A stretch of DNA of 64,000 bases from JAAXVQ01 sp964604705 (GCA_964604705.1 CAZSAP010000015.1:1-64000); one strand, 5' to 3'; counted from the first letter of the stretch, positions 7,801 to 17,197 are shown. Translations and numbers: made by a program. The notes: a model not told the origin generated them from the letters alone.

Positions 7801-9480
7801 TTACATACTTTCCGGTGCGCTGATTCCCAACAAGGTCAATCCGTTCTGGAAAACGATGCGAATCGCATCAATCAAAGCCAACCGCGCCTCCGAACGCGCC
7901 TTGTCTTCGGCTTCCAACACACGACAAACTGTATAAAACCGGTGAAACTCCGTGGCCAAATCCCTCAGGTAAAACGCCAGCCCGTGCGGTTCCAAATTGC
8001 GCGCGGCATTCTCAAGAACTTCGGGAAACGCCATCAGCGATCGAATCACCGCCAATTCCTCAGCGACCAAAGGCTGCGGCAACGCCACCGTGCTCGTGAC
8101 GGCCGGCAACGTCCATCCTTCACTCACCGCTTTGCGGATAATGCTGCATATGCGCGCATGGGCATACTGCACGTAGAAAACCGGATTCTCATCCGTATGT
8201 TTGCGGGCCAAATCCAGATCGAAATCCAAATGCGCATCGGTGCTGCGCATGAGGAAGAAAAAGCGTGCCACATCACGCCCCACATCCTTAATCAGGTCGG
8301 CCATGGTGATAAAGATACCGGCCCGTTTGGACATGGCCACCGGCTGACCGTTTTCGAGCAGGTTTACCTGTTGTGCAATCAAGACGCGAAACGCATCCGG
8401 CTCGTGCCCCAACGCCTGCATGGACGCCTTCATACGGGCAATGTACCCGTGGTGATCCGGTCCCCAAATGTCCACCAGTTCCCCAAAGCCGCGATTGAAC
8501 TTGTCCCGATGGTAGGCAATGTCCGCCGCAATGTAGGCCGGAACCCCGTCGGCCTTGATCAACACCCGGTCTTTGTCGTCCCCAAACTCCGTGGACTTGA
8601 ACCATACGGCCCCTTCGTGTTCAAAGATGTATCCTCGGGTCTTAAGGTCGTCCATGGCCGCAGCCACCTGTCCGGATTGATGCAGGGTTAATTCCGAAAA
8701 CCAATTCTCAAATTCCACACCAAACTCAGCCAGATCGCGCCTATGGGAAGCCACCATTCGGGCCACGCCTTCGCTGCGAAAAATCTCTGCCGCTTCTTCC
8801 AGCGAGGCGGACGCCAAGGGTCCTGCCTGCGCTTGCGCACAGTCCAACGCACAAGGCAACACGTACTCGCCTTGATACCCTTCTTCCGGCACCGGGACGT
8901 CTTCGCCCAGCGATTGGCGCCAACGCGCATACAAGGAACGCCCGAAAAGGCGCGCCTGGTTGCCCGCGTCGTTGATGTAATATTCTTTTTGCGTGTCCAC
9001 TCCTTGACTGCGCAAAATGCGAGCCAGCGTATCACCCACAGCCGCAGCTCGAGCCGAAACAATATTAAGCGGGCCCACGGGATTGGCCGAGACAAACTCC
9101 AACAATAAGCGACGCCCCTGCCCCCAGGTGTCGGTCCCATACAGGACCCCTTGCTCACGCACGGCTTTGACTTCATGCATCAACGCGGCGGGTTGCAAAT
9201 GCAAATTAACAAATCCAGGCCCTGCAATGTCCACCCGTGCAAGCAACTCGGACCCTAGCGTTTCAAGCTTGGCTTTCAACTTTTCCGCAATGACCTTGGG
9301 CGCCAGACGGCAGGGTTTGGCCAGCTTCATGGCGGCATTCGTAGCATAGTCCCCATGGTCCGGGGACGCCGGATGCTCAACATCCAAAACCACCTCGGCC
9401 TCGGCAGGAACCACCCCCTCGGCCTTAAGCGCATTCACTGCCTGCAAAAGCACTGCTTTAACCCGTTGACGTAAATACAC
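7801..9480 (-). CDS. argS: Arginyl-tRNA synthetase
   Basis: 559 residues, class I synthetase that charges tRNA-Arg. The HIGH-type motif region is SANPVGPLNIVSARAAAVGD, the KMSKS region is PVAMSKRAG, and the C-terminal DALR anticodon-binding domain ends SAPESM with the typical VLGISAPE-like tail (TLLGISAPE). The N-terminal Add-1 domain is present. The start is GTG at 9480, with TGAGGAA 8 nt upstream. It lies 56 bp after the LCP gene and 67 bp before the next gene, probably in the same transcript. Confidence 0.96.
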   Translation of the reverse strand: MYLRQRVKAVLLQAVNALKAEGVVPAEAEVVLDVEHPASPDHGDYATNAAMKLAKPCRLAPKVIAEKLKAKLETLGSELLARVDIAGPGFVNLHLQPAALMHEVKAVREQGVLYGTDTWGQGRRLLLEFVSANPVGPLNIVSARAAAVGDTLARILRSQGVDTQKEYYINDAGNQARLFGRSLYARWRQSLGEDVPVPEEGYQGEYVLPCALDCAQAQAGPLASASLEEAAEIFRSEGVARMVASHRRDLAEFGVEFENWFSELTLHQSGQVAAAMDDLKTRGYIFEHEGAVWFKSTEFGDDKDRVLIKADGVPAYIAADIAYHRDKFNRGFGELVDIWGPDHHGYIARMKASMQALGHEPDAFRVLIAQQVNLLENGQPVAMSKRAGIFITMADLIKDVGRDVARFFFLMRSTDAHLDFDLDLARKHTDENPVFYVQYAHARICSIIRKAVSEGWTLPAVTSTVALPQPLVAEELAVIRSLMAFPEVLENAARNLEPHGLAFYLRDLATEFHRFYTVCRVLEAEDKARSEARLALIDAIRIVFQNGLTLLGISAPESM

Positions 9481-9536
9481 GTTTGCGATTCCTCATACTT
9501 TCAAAAAATGGGTCCAGCCAATCCAACCCGCGTTGT

Positions 9537-11108
9537 TTATTTGGACCATGTCTCGTGGTCTTTGCCTACAATCACCGTTACCGTGGGATTGTTCTTATCC
9601 AATTGCACCTGCATGTCCTTCAGGCCCAGCATCTTAGCAATTCCCCGGGCCCAGGGCAAGTTTTTCGCATTGGTCCGAACCAAGGTCGTGGCGAAATTAA
9701 AATTCGCAGCATTGGTTACGTTTTTCATCGAGATCTGCACTCCCTGCCGGACCATTTTATCGGCCAAGGTCTTGCACACACCCGGTGCGCCGCACCCGTT
9801 TAAAATGCGTATCACAGGTTGCGCCCCCTTGGGCCAGGACACTTTCACGTTTCTATTCCGCACACCGGTGGTCGCCTTGAGTGTAGTTGAAACCGGAGTC
9901 GCCGCCACTTTGGCTTTTACAACCGGAGTCTGAATGGGCGTGGCCTTTCCAAACACCTCGGTGGTCATGGTAATGGCCATCGGCGTACTCTTGGCAACCG
10001 GTTTTTTCACGGCAACGGGCGTAGCCGCAGGGACCGGCGTGAGTTCGTTGGCGGCTTCCGGTTCGGCCTCTTCATGTGTCTTTTCAGCCAACTCTGTTGT
10101 CGTGTCAGGTTCAGCCGTGCTTGGGGGCGTGACCACGGGTGTCGGTTGGACCTGTGGCGGACGTCCCATATTGGCCATCAGCATTTTCACGCCCGAAGGA
10201 TCCGCCTGCCAATACGGCACACCCTGCACGTACACGGTTTGACCGGGCAATATGGCCTGGCGCCAGGAATACCCGGCAATGCTTTTCATTTCCAGGGCAA
10301 GAAAAACGGCCGTTGAAAAATTTAAATCGGTCTCAATCTGGTGCAAAAAGGCATAAAACGCCTTGACCGTTCGCGGGAGTTGCGTAAAGCCCATGAGCTG
10401 GGACACAAACGCTTTGACAAAACCCTGCTGCCGCCGCATGCGGCCCACATCGCCTTCATCATCGCTGCGAAAACGCACATAATTCAAAGCTTGCCGACCG
10501 TCCAACAACTGATAGCCTGGGGCCAAGTCAATATGAATCCCACCGGTCTGATCCGTGTAGCGCATTTGCTTGGCAATCACCATGGGGACTCCGCCCATGG
10601 CATCCACCAAAGAAATAAACCCGGTGTACCGGACATGAATGACATAGTGGATTTTCACACCCAAAAGGTTTTCAATGGTCGAACGCGTCATGGCCAGCGC
10701 ATAGGCCCGTCCATTCAGCGCATTGCCGTAGGCATATACGGCGTTGATCTTCAACATTCCCCGTTTCGGCAGAACCACTTGGGTATCTCTTGGGACCGAA
10801 AGCATGGAGAGACGTCGCGGCAGGGGGCGCCAGTGCAAGAGCATGATGGTATCCGTATGTTGCGCATAGTCGACGTCATCGGTGCCCAAGACCAAAATAT
10901 TGACCGAGGCCAGACTGAGGTATAAAACGCTTCCTGCCAAAATGACCAAAAACAGCAAGCGAACCCAAAACCGCCAAGCCGGTTTGTTACCATCCTCTTC
11001 CAGTTCAACGTGCTGAACATGCGAACCTGTCATATGAGCCCATAAACGTTTGGTTTCAAGGCGCAAAGAGGTTCCAACAGATTTGCGCTTATACCGGTTG
11101 CGATTCAA
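9537..11108 (-). CDS. LytR-CpsA-Psr (LCP) family protein with LytR_C domain
   Basis: 523 residues. LCP enzymes transfer polyprenyl-linked glycopolymers to cell-wall or surface acceptors. A single membrane segment lies at about 47-67 (FWVRLLFLVILAGSVLYLSL). The extracellular LCP domain follows with TDTIMLLHW, SVPRDTQVVLP and YVRFRSDDEGDVGRMRRQQGF, including the conserved Arg and Asp residues. A Thr/Val/Pro-rich linker leads to a C-terminal LytR_C domain (VIRILNGCGAPGVCKTLADKM). The start is TTG at 11108 with GAGGGAG upstream; an ATG at 11033 is the alternative. Its role with the window's polysaccharide genes is inferred. Confidence 0.88.
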   Translation of the reverse strand: MNRNRYKRKSVGTSLRLETKRLWAHMTGSHVQHVELEEDGNKPAWRFWVRLLFLVILAGSVLYLSLASVNILVLGTDDVDYAQHTDTIMLLHWRPLPRRLSMLSVPRDTQVVLPKRGMLKINAVYAYGNALNGRAYALAMTRSTIENLLGVKIHYVIHVRYTGFISLVDAMGGVPMVIAKQMRYTDQTGGIHIDLAPGYQLLDGRQALNYVRFRSDDEGDVGRMRRQQGFVKAFVSQLMGFTQLPRTVKAFYAFLHQIETDLNFSTAVFLALEMKSIAGYSWRQAILPGQTVYVQGVPYWQADPSGVKMLMANMGRPPQVQPTPVVTPPSTAEPDTTTELAEKTHEEAEPEAANELTPVPAATPVAVKKPVAKSTPMAITMTTEVFGKATPIQTPVVKAKVAATPVSTTLKATTGVRNRNVKVSWPKGAQPVIRILNGCGAPGVCKTLADKMVRQGVQISMKNVTNAANFNFATTLVRTNAKNLPWARGIAKMLGLKDMQVQLDKNNPTVTVIVGKDHETWSK

Positions 11109-11244
11109 TGCTTTTCTCCCTCACCTGCCGAACGGCAATCATACGCCAGAGCCACGTACAAGCAGATCCAACTCCGGCTTAAACGCGGTTTATTGTAGCA
11201 TAGTGGTTCTTTATTTTCGCGTAAATTTAATTTCGCGCCAAAAC

Positions 11245-11275
11245 GGGTTGGCTTCCTCGCGACGCAAGCCTTCCC
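11245..11275. other. Hairpin upstream of the LCP gene
   Basis: GGGTTGGCTT and AAGCCTTCCC form a stem with a two-base internal bulge over an 11-nt loop, in the 294-bp gap between htrA and the LCP gene. It has no clear T-tract. The rest of the gap up to 11108 holds nothing else I recognise. Confidence 0.35.
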
Positions 11276-11301
11276 AGTCTCCCTTTCACTTCACTTTAAA
11301 C

Positions 11302-11340
11302 AAAAGACCCTGGTGGAATAATTCCCAACCAGGGCCTTTT
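11302..11340 (-). terminator. Intrinsic terminator after htrA
   Basis: AAAAGACCCTGGT and ACCAGGGCCTTTT pair as a strong stem (one mismatch) around a short A/T-rich loop, about 60 bp past the htrA stop. The T-run ends both arms, so it may act bidirectionally. Confidence 0.8.
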
Positions 11341-11402
11341 GACTCGGTTCGTGCACGCGTAAATTCTTTATTCACTCAATTCGAAAAGGGTTTCAAGACC
11401 GG

Positions 11403-12845
11403 CTAATTTTGTGGAACTTTCATGGCCACATAAATGGCCGACCCTTCACGCTCAATCAAGACCAACAAATCCCCACCGGGCTTAAGGGACTTCAAGCGCT
11501 GCTTGTAATCTTCTACTTTTGTAATTTTCTGACGGTTTAATTCGCGGATGATATCCCCAGGCGCTAAACCCGATCCATCGGCCGCACTGTTGGATTCCAC
11601 GGCGGCAATCACCACGCCGGCCAAATTGGACACACCTAATTTTTTGCCCCATTCCCGGGTTAACGGTTCAACCGTTATGCCCAACACATTGTCGACGGAA
11701 CGCTCTTTTTTGGGCAAGGCCTTTTGACTCAATTTCGCCGGGCGTCGAGCATCGTTTTGATCCCCCAAACGAATACTCAAGTCCATTCGTTTTCCTTCTC
11801 TCACTACGGTCACGACCGCCAGCTCACCCACGGGAACTTGGGCTACAGCGCGTTGCAATTCATTGGGTGCGGTGATGCTACGCCCATTAAACTGAACCAT
11901 CACATCACCGGTTTTTATACCCCCGAGTGCCGCGGGACCGTTTTCCACCAACGAACTGACCAAAATACCCTTGCTGTCCTTAATCCCAAAATGAGCGGCC
12001 AATTCCGGCGTGAGCGGTTGAATCACCACCCCCAGCCAACCTCGGTGCACAGATCCGGTATTAATCAAATCCTTGAAAATACGTGCTGCCAAGTTAATCG
12101 GAACCGCAAACCCAATACCCAGCGAACCTCCCGAAGGACTGAGAATCACCGTATTGATTCCAATTACTTTTCCTTCCATATCCACCAAGGGACCACCGGA
12201 ATTACCCGGATTAATCGAGGCATCGGTTTGTATAAAATCATCGTAGGGCCCTTGTCCGATGGTGCGTCCCTTAGCGCTGATAATGCCTGAAGTTACGGTT
12301 TGTTCCAGCCCAAACGGACTTCCCACCGCCAGCGCCCAATCACCGACCCGAACTTTCTCAACATCGCCCAATTCCGCCACCGGCCAAATACCGTTCCCCT
12401 TTATTTTCACCACCGCCAAATCCGTGGTGGGATCCAAGCCAATGATTTCACCCGGAAACTCACGGCCGTCTTTTAGTTTCACCATGATTTCACTGGCTTT
12501 GGCCACCACATGATTGTTGGTCAATACATAGCCACGCGGATCAATAATCACACCCGAACCCAGACTGGTCTGTTTTTGCGTCATCTGTCGAGCGGTTTGC
12601 GGTCCGTAGAACTGTTCAAAAAACTCTTGAATTTGAGGATCCATAAACATTTCATCCGGTATGGATTGACGAACAATGCGCAGAACGCTAATGTTCACCA
12701 CCGAAGGGGCTATTTTTTCCGCAACCGAAGAAAAACTCTCCGGAACCATGCGTACCACACTCTCCGCCCTTCCCCACACGGTCAACCCCATGAGAAAAAC
12801 CCACATTGCCATGCCCATGGTCATCCAGCGTCTTTGGTTGAACAT
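11403..12845 (-). CDS. HtrA/DegP-type periplasmic serine protease
   Basis: 480 residues, Do family. It degrades or refolds damaged envelope proteins. A signal peptide (about 1-27) is followed by a trypsin-like domain with the triad in NNHVV (His), TDLAVVKI (Asp) and GNSGGP (Ser), then two PDZ domains (about 255-350 and 380-480). GGAGGGATT precedes the ATG at 12845. It follows dnaK but a strong terminator lies between them, so it needs its own promoter, which I could not identify in the 197-bp gap. Two envelope or cytoplasmic stress genes in a row suggest a stress-related neighbourhood. Confidence 0.95.
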   Translation of the reverse strand: MFNQRRWMTMGMAMWVFLMGLTVWGRAESVVRMVPESFSSVAEKIAPSVVNISVLRIVRQSIPDEMFMDPQIQEFFEQFYGPQTARQMTQKQTSLGSGVIIDPRGYVLTNNHVVAKASEIMVKLKDGREFPGEIIGLDPTTDLAVVKIKGNGIWPVAELGDVEKVRVGDWALAVGSPFGLEQTVTSGIISAKGRTIGQGPYDDFIQTDASINPGNSGGPLVDMEGKVIGINTVILSPSGGSLGIGFAVPINLAARIFKDLINTGSVHRGWLGVVIQPLTPELAAHFGIKDSKGILVSSLVENGPAALGGIKTGDVMVQFNGRSITAPNELQRAVAQVPVGELAVVTVVREGKRMDLSIRLGDQNDARRPAKLSQKALPKKERSVDNVLGITVEPLTREWGKKLGVSNLAGVVIAAVESNSAADGSGLAPGDIIRELNRQKITKVEDYKQRLKSLKPGGDLLVLIEREGSAIYVAMKVPQN

Positions 12846-12980
12846 AATCCCTCCTATGGCATTTCCTTGATTCTATTCGTGCGCCAAAATAGTAACGTGC
12901 TTTTCACTCCGTGGCAACCTCTTCGCGAAAAATATAAGGTTTTTTTTGGACCCCGAGTTTGCGACCCCGGTCTGGCCGCA

Positions 12981-13020
12981 CTAAAAATAAACCCCGGTGC
13001 GCGCGAACGCGCGCCCGGGG
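12981..13020 (-). terminator. Intrinsic terminator after dnaK
   Basis: On the minus strand CCCCGGGCGCGCG pairs with CGCGCGCACCGGGG over a tiny loop, followed by TTTATTTTT. It lies about 25 bp past the dnaK stop codon. Confidence 0.88.
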
Positions 13021-13042
13021 CTTGTACCACTAAGTGCAGAGG

Positions 13043-14956
13043 TCACCGTTTTTTATCATTGATCACCGTATAATCCGCATCTACGGTTTTATCATCCCCC
13101 GGTTTGCCTCCCTCTGCGTTATCGGTGTGCTCAGGTGACTTACCTGAATCCGTGGGACGCGCTTGCTGATACACCTCACTGGACACTTTCTGAAACGCGG
13201 TGTTTAGCACAGTCACCGCTTGCTTGATGGCTTCAACATCCTGCCCTTTCAAGGCATCCTTAACTCCACCCTGCGCCTGAACTACGGCTTGTTTGGCCTC
13301 GGCTGGTACCTTATCGCCTAAATCCGTTAGGGTTTTTTCAGTTTGATAAACCAATGAATCGGCCTGGTTGCGTGCATCAATAAGCTCGCGTTGCTGGCGA
13401 TCTTCGGCTGCGTTTTTCTCAGCATCTTTTACCATGCGGTCAATCTCTTCTTTGGCCAACCCCGAACTGGCCGTGATGGTTATCTTCTGCTCACGCCCCG
13501 TACCCATATCTTTGGCTTTAACGTGCAAGATGCCGTTGGCATCAATATCAAACGTCACTTCTATTTGAGGAACGCCGCGTGGAGCAGGTGGGATCCCATC
13601 CAAGTGAAAGCGCCCGATGGTCTTGTTGTCCCGAGCCAGTTCACGCTCACCTTGCAACACGTGTACCTCAACCGTATTCTGGTTATCCGCGGCCGTGGAA
13701 AACACTTCGCTCTTTTTGGTGGGAATCGTAGTATTGCGTTCAATTAAGCGCGTGCTCACGCCCCCCAGAGTTTCAATGCCCAACGAGAGCGGGGTCACGT
13801 CCAGGAGCAACACATCCTTCACATCGCCTTTTAAAACCCCGGCTTGGATCGCAGCCCCGATGGCGACCACTTCATCCGGATTCACACCCTTGTGCGGTTC
13901 TTTGCCGAAAAATTTCTTGACGGTTTCCTGCACCAAGGGCATGCGCGTCATGCCACCCACCAAAATCACTTCGTCAATTTGATCCACCGTGTAGCCCGCA
14001 TCGGTCAAGGCCTGCTTCAAAGGAATCAACGTGCGTTCCACCAAAGCACCGGTCAACTGTTCCAACTTGGCCCGGGTCAAAGTCACGTTCAAGTGCTTCG
14101 GTCCGGAGGCATCGGCGGTGATAAACGGCAGATTGATCTCCGACTGCAAGGTCGAGGAAAGCTCGATCTTGGCTTTCTCGCCGCCTTCTTTCAGGCGCTG
14201 CAAGGCCATCTTGTCCGAACGCAAATCAATGCCCTGTTCCTTCTTAAACTCTTCGGCCAGCCAATCGATGATCACCTGATCGAAATCATCGCCGCCCAAG
14301 TGCGTGTCGCCGTTGGTGGCCTTGACTTCAAACACGCCGTCCCCTAAATCCAAAATCGAAATGTCGTACGTACCGCCGCCCAAATCGTACACGGCCACTT
14401 TTTCGTTTTTCTTTTTATCCAAACCGTAGGCCAGCGAAGCGGCCGTGGGCTCGTTGATAATGCGCAACACATCCAAACCCGCAATCTTGCCGGCATCCTT
14501 GGTGGCTTGGCGCTGACTGTCGTTGAAATACGCCGGCACCGTGATGACGGCTTCCGTGACTTTTTCTCCCAGATAGCTTTCCGCATCGGCCTTGAGCTTC
14601 TGCAGAATCATGGCCGAGACTTCCGGCGGAGCAAATTCCTGACCGTGCGCCACCACGCGCACATCCCCGTTTCCAGCCGCCTTGGTCTTGTAGGGCACGC
14701 GGCGTTCCTCATCCTTGGCCTCGTCAAAACGACGCCCCATGAAGCGCTTGATGGAAAACACCGTGTTCTCCGGATTGGTCACAGCCTGGCGCTTGGCGGT
14801 CTGTCCGACCAAACGCTCACCGTTTTTTGTAAATCCCACCACCGACGGAGTCGTGCGCGCACCCTCCGCATTGGCAATGACCACGGGTTCACCGCCTTGC
14901 ATCACAGCCACGCATGAATTCGTGGTTCCTAAGTCAATACCGATTACTTTTGCCAT
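13043..14956 (-). CDS. dnaK: Chaperone DnaK (Hsp70)
   Basis: 637 residues, full length. It binds unfolded peptides in an ATP-dependent cycle with DnaJ and GrpE, neither of which is in this window. Visible are the N-terminal IGIDLGTTNSCVAV, the phosphate loop VYDLGGGTYDISIL, the linker DVLLLDVTPLSLGIETLGG and the acidic C-terminal tail. The ATG at 14956 is chosen because MAKVIGIDLGTT is the standard start and GGAGGGAG lies 9 nt upstream; the ATG at 14965 overlaps that site too closely. It stands alone between a terminator and a sigma-54 promoter rather than in a grpE-dnaK-dnaJ operon. Confidence 0.98.
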   Translation of the reverse strand: MAKVIGIDLGTTNSCVAVMQGGEPVVIANAEGARTTPSVVGFTKNGERLVGQTAKRQAVTNPENTVFSIKRFMGRRFDEAKDEERRVPYKTKAAGNGDVRVVAHGQEFAPPEVSAMILQKLKADAESYLGEKVTEAVITVPAYFNDSQRQATKDAGKIAGLDVLRIINEPTAASLAYGLDKKKNEKVAVYDLGGGTYDISILDLGDGVFEVKATNGDTHLGGDDFDQVIIDWLAEEFKKEQGIDLRSDKMALQRLKEGGEKAKIELSSTLQSEINLPFITADASGPKHLNVTLTRAKLEQLTGALVERTLIPLKQALTDAGYTVDQIDEVILVGGMTRMPLVQETVKKFFGKEPHKGVNPDEVVAIGAAIQAGVLKGDVKDVLLLDVTPLSLGIETLGGVSTRLIERNTTIPTKKSEVFSTAADNQNTVEVHVLQGERELARDNKTIGRFHLDGIPPAPRGVPQIEVTFDIDANGILHVKAKDMGTGREQKITITASSGLAKEEIDRMVKDAEKNAAEDRQQRELIDARNQADSLVYQTEKTLTDLGDKVPAEAKQAVVQAQGGVKDALKGQDVEAIKQAVTVLNTAFQKVSSEVYQQARPTDSGKSPEHTDNAEGGKPGDDKTVDADYTVINDKKR

Positions 14957-15001
14957 GATAAACATCTCCCTCCAAAATAAAGTTCAGATGCTATCTGATA
15001 T

Positions 15002-15018
15002 ATGCAAAGCTTGTGCCA
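15002..15018 (-). promoter_or_regulatory. Sigma-54 promoter of dnaK
   Basis: The minus strand reads TGGCACAAGCTTTGCAT. The invariant GG (-24) and GC (-12) are exactly 10 nt apart, and the flanks match the full TGGCAC-N5-TTGCA consensus. Transcription would start near 14992, about 36 nt before the dnaK ATG. rpoN and an NtrC-family activator gene are both in this window, the activator being the next gene upstream. Confidence 0.88.
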
Positions 15019-15092
15019 AAAGTTTCAATAAAATTAAACCATTTTAAAATAAGGATTTTTATCCGTTAGCGTGAGTCTGAGGGAAAACAAAA

Positions 15093-15168
15093 TTGATTAA
15101 AAGTGAAACAAACGTTAAAAATTGAAACACAGGCAATTAAGCAGAATCCAACTTTTCAGTTGTGAAAC
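15093..15168 (-). promoter_or_regulatory. Candidate enhancer sites for the sigma-54 activator
   Basis: About 80-160 bp upstream of the sigma-54 promoter the minus strand carries three related boxes: TGTTTCACTTTTAATC (about 15095-15110), TGTTTCAATTTTTAACG (about 15113-15129) and the palindrome GTTTCACAACTGAAAA (about 15153-15168, TTTCA-N4-TGAAA). Position and repetition fit upstream activator sites for an NtrC-type protein. The last one ends 10 bp before the activator's stop codon. Binding by that activator is inferred. Confidence 0.6.
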
Positions 15169-15177
15169 CCAGGGCCG

Positions 15178-16527
15178 TTATTTAAAGTTTTCCAATTGAT
15201 AGGCTTTGATTTTGCGCCAAAGAGTAGAGCGACTAATGCCTAAACTCTTGGCGGCCTCGGTTTGGTTACCATCGTATTTAAGGAGTGCGTTCTTAATCTG
15301 TTCTTCCTCGGTCTTCTGCAAAGAAACCACATTGTCGGTCTTGGGTCCGCCAATGGCCAATTGCACACGCTGGAAAATCTGCGGAGGCAATGAGGTCTTA
15401 TTAATCACATTGTTTTCGGATAACAAGACCGCATACTGCACGACGTTTTCCAACTCGCGGATATTTCCCGGATAATCATAATTAATAAGTACGAACAACG
15501 CATCGCGGCTGATGGAAATAACATTTTGCTTAAAACGCTCGTTGTACTTGGCCAGGAAGTGTTTCAACAACGGCGGAATGTCCTCGCGACGTTCGCGCAA
15601 CGGTGGGATATGAATGTTAATGACATTGAGTCGGTAAAAAAGATCCTCACGGAAACGTCCAGCCTTCACCTCTTCGCGCAAATCTCGGTTGGTGGCCGCC
15701 AGCACCCGCACATCCACCTGAACCTCGTCGCTCCCGCCCAAGTGGCGAATTTTTCCGTCCTGCAAGACACGCAACAACTTCACCTGCATGGCCGGCGAGA
15801 TTTCTCCGACTTCATCCAAGAAAAACGTTCCGCCGTCCGCCTGCTCAAACAAGCCGGACCGGTCCGAGGTGGCTCCGGTAAACGCCCCTTTGCGAAATCC
15901 AAACAATTCGGATTCCAATAACGTCTCGGGAATAGCGCCGCAATTCACCGCAACAAAGGTTTTATCGGCCCGCGGCGAGAGCCGGTGAATGGTGCGCGCG
16001 ACCATTTCCTTACCCACGCCGGTTTCCCCGGTAATCAGAATGGATGAGTCCGTCGGGGCCACGCGGGCCGCCAAGAAAAGCACCCGCTGCAAGGCCTCGG
16101 ATTTGCCCACCACATCCCCGGCGGTCAGAACCGGAACATCGGCCGGGAGCCAGCGTTCTTCCCCGGCGGCTTCGCGTTCCCATTCGGCCAATACCTGTTG
16201 CAAGACTTCTGGGCGCCAGGGCCAGGTCAGATAAAAATCAGCCCCACGCCGTATCGCCTCGACTGCGCTCCCCAAGGCCGTTTCGGGAACCACAAAAAGC
16301 AAGCGATGCGAACCGTGGGCGCGCAGCAATGAAACCAAATCCATGTCGCCGCCAACGGTTCGAGCATCCAAAACCACCAACGTATATTCCGCAGCCCCAA
16401 TCTGATGCAGTAGGGCATTTTTCTCCCGCACTTCGTCGCACGCGTAACGATGATGGGGCACTTGTTCGCGCAAGGTATCTTTAAACGCTCGATCTTCAGA
16501 GAAAATTAAAACCCGTTGTACGTTCAC
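15178..16527 (-). CDS. Sigma-54-dependent transcriptional activator, NtrC family
   Basis: 449 residues. A receiver-like N-terminus (about 1-115) keeps the acidic pair E11-D12 and D54, but the conserved Ser/Thr is V80 and the conserved Lys is replaced in TWPWRP near residue 102, so normal phospho-switching is doubtful. The AAA+ domain is intact: GETGVGKE (Walker A), RKGAFTGA (sigma-54 contact loop), GGTFFLDEVGEI (Walker B), FREDLFYRLNV. A Fis-type helix-turn-helix closes the protein (NQTEAAKSLGISRSTLWRKI). The start is GTG at 16527 with AAAGGAGG upstream. It ends the rpoN-to-galU gene run and sits next to the sigma-54 promoter of dnaK, its likely target. Confidence 0.93.
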   Translation of the reverse strand: MNVQRVLIFSEDRAFKDTLREQVPHHRYACDEVREKNALLHQIGAAEYTLVVLDARTVGGDMDLVSLLRAHGSHRLLFVVPETALGSAVEAIRRGADFYLTWPWRPEVLQQVLAEWEREAAGEERWLPADVPVLTAGDVVGKSEALQRVLFLAARVAPTDSSILITGETGVGKEMVARTIHRLSPRADKTFVAVNCGAIPETLLESELFGFRKGAFTGATSDRSGLFEQADGGTFFLDEVGEISPAMQVKLLRVLQDGKIRHLGGSDEVQVDVRVLAATNRDLREEVKAGRFREDLFYRLNVINIHIPPLRERREDIPPLLKHFLAKYNERFKQNVISISRDALFVLINYDYPGNIRELENVVQYAVLLSENNVINKTSLPPQIFQRVQLAIGGPKTDNVVSLQKTEEEQIKNALLKYDGNQTEAAKSLGISRSTLWRKIKAYQLENFK

Positions 16528-16542
16528 GAATGTGCCCCTCCT

Positions 16543-17181
16543 TTATCCGCGTTTGGTGGTTAACACCCACCAGACAAATTTAGGCAACTGCATAATCCGG
16601 CGATACCGCCAAGGTTCCTGCAAGAGCCGATACAACCATTCCATGCCTATTTTCTGTACCCACTGCGGTGCGCGCTTCAAATCGCCGGCCAACACATCCA
16701 GGCAGCCACCCACACCCACCGCCACCCGCATGGTCCAACGCTCCCGGTAGCGATCCAAAAAAATCTCCTGCCGCGGCTGCCCCAACGCCACCAACAACAA
16801 TGCCGCCCCTGAGGTGTTGACGTCGTGCACCACCGCCAACTCTTCGTCGGGGCGCCAGAATCCATCTCGGACACCGGCGATCTGCAAACCCGGATGCTCC
16901 GACTGCAGCCGAATCGCAGCCCGTGCCGCCACCCCGGGGCGAGCGCCCAACAAATAGACGCTCTGTTGTTCTTGCACACACAGGGCGCATAGCTCTGCGA
17001 CCAAATCCAATCCGGTCACACGTTCAACGTCCGTGCCCAGCCAACGACGCAAGGCCCAAACACACCCCACCCCGTCGGCTACCGACTGGTCGGCCCGTCC
17101 CAGCACCGCAGCGTATTCCGCATTCTCGCGTGCCTGCAACAAGGTCAATGCGTTCAAGGTATACACCAACTGACAGCGCAT
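16543..17181 (-). CDS. WecB/TagA/CpsF-family glycosyltransferase (short N-terminus)
   Basis: 212 residues, GT26 family. Members add a second sugar, often N-acetylmannosaminuronate or ManNAc, to a polyprenyl-linked primer. Recognisable blocks are ADGVGCVWALRRWLG, VYLLGARPGVAARA, LLLVALGQPRQEIFLD, VAVGVGGCLDVLAGDLKRAP and GMEWLYRLLQEPWR. The ATG at 17181 lies 16 bp after the galU stop. The longer frame to 17316 overlaps galU and its translation does not resemble the family. Relatives usually have about 25 more residues before the TLN segment, so this one is N-terminally trimmed. Confidence 0.82.
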   Translation of the reverse strand: MRCQLVYTLNALTLLQARENAEYAAVLGRADQSVADGVGCVWALRRWLGTDVERVTGLDLVAELCALCVQEQQSVYLLGARPGVAARAAIRLQSEHPGLQIAGVRDGFWRPDEELAVVHDVNTSGAALLLVALGQPRQEIFLDRYRERWTMRVAVGVGGCLDVLAGDLKRAPQWVQKIGMEWLYRLLQEPWRYRRIMQLPKFVWWVLTTKRG

Positions 17182-17197
17182 GGGAGCCCCGTCCCGA

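Noticed and set aside
14957..15177. CIRCE element or sigma-32 promoter upstream of dnaK
   Set aside because: TTAGCGTGAGTC near 15065 resembles half a CIRCE box, but the GAGTGCTAA partner is missing. The sigma-54 motif is far stronger.
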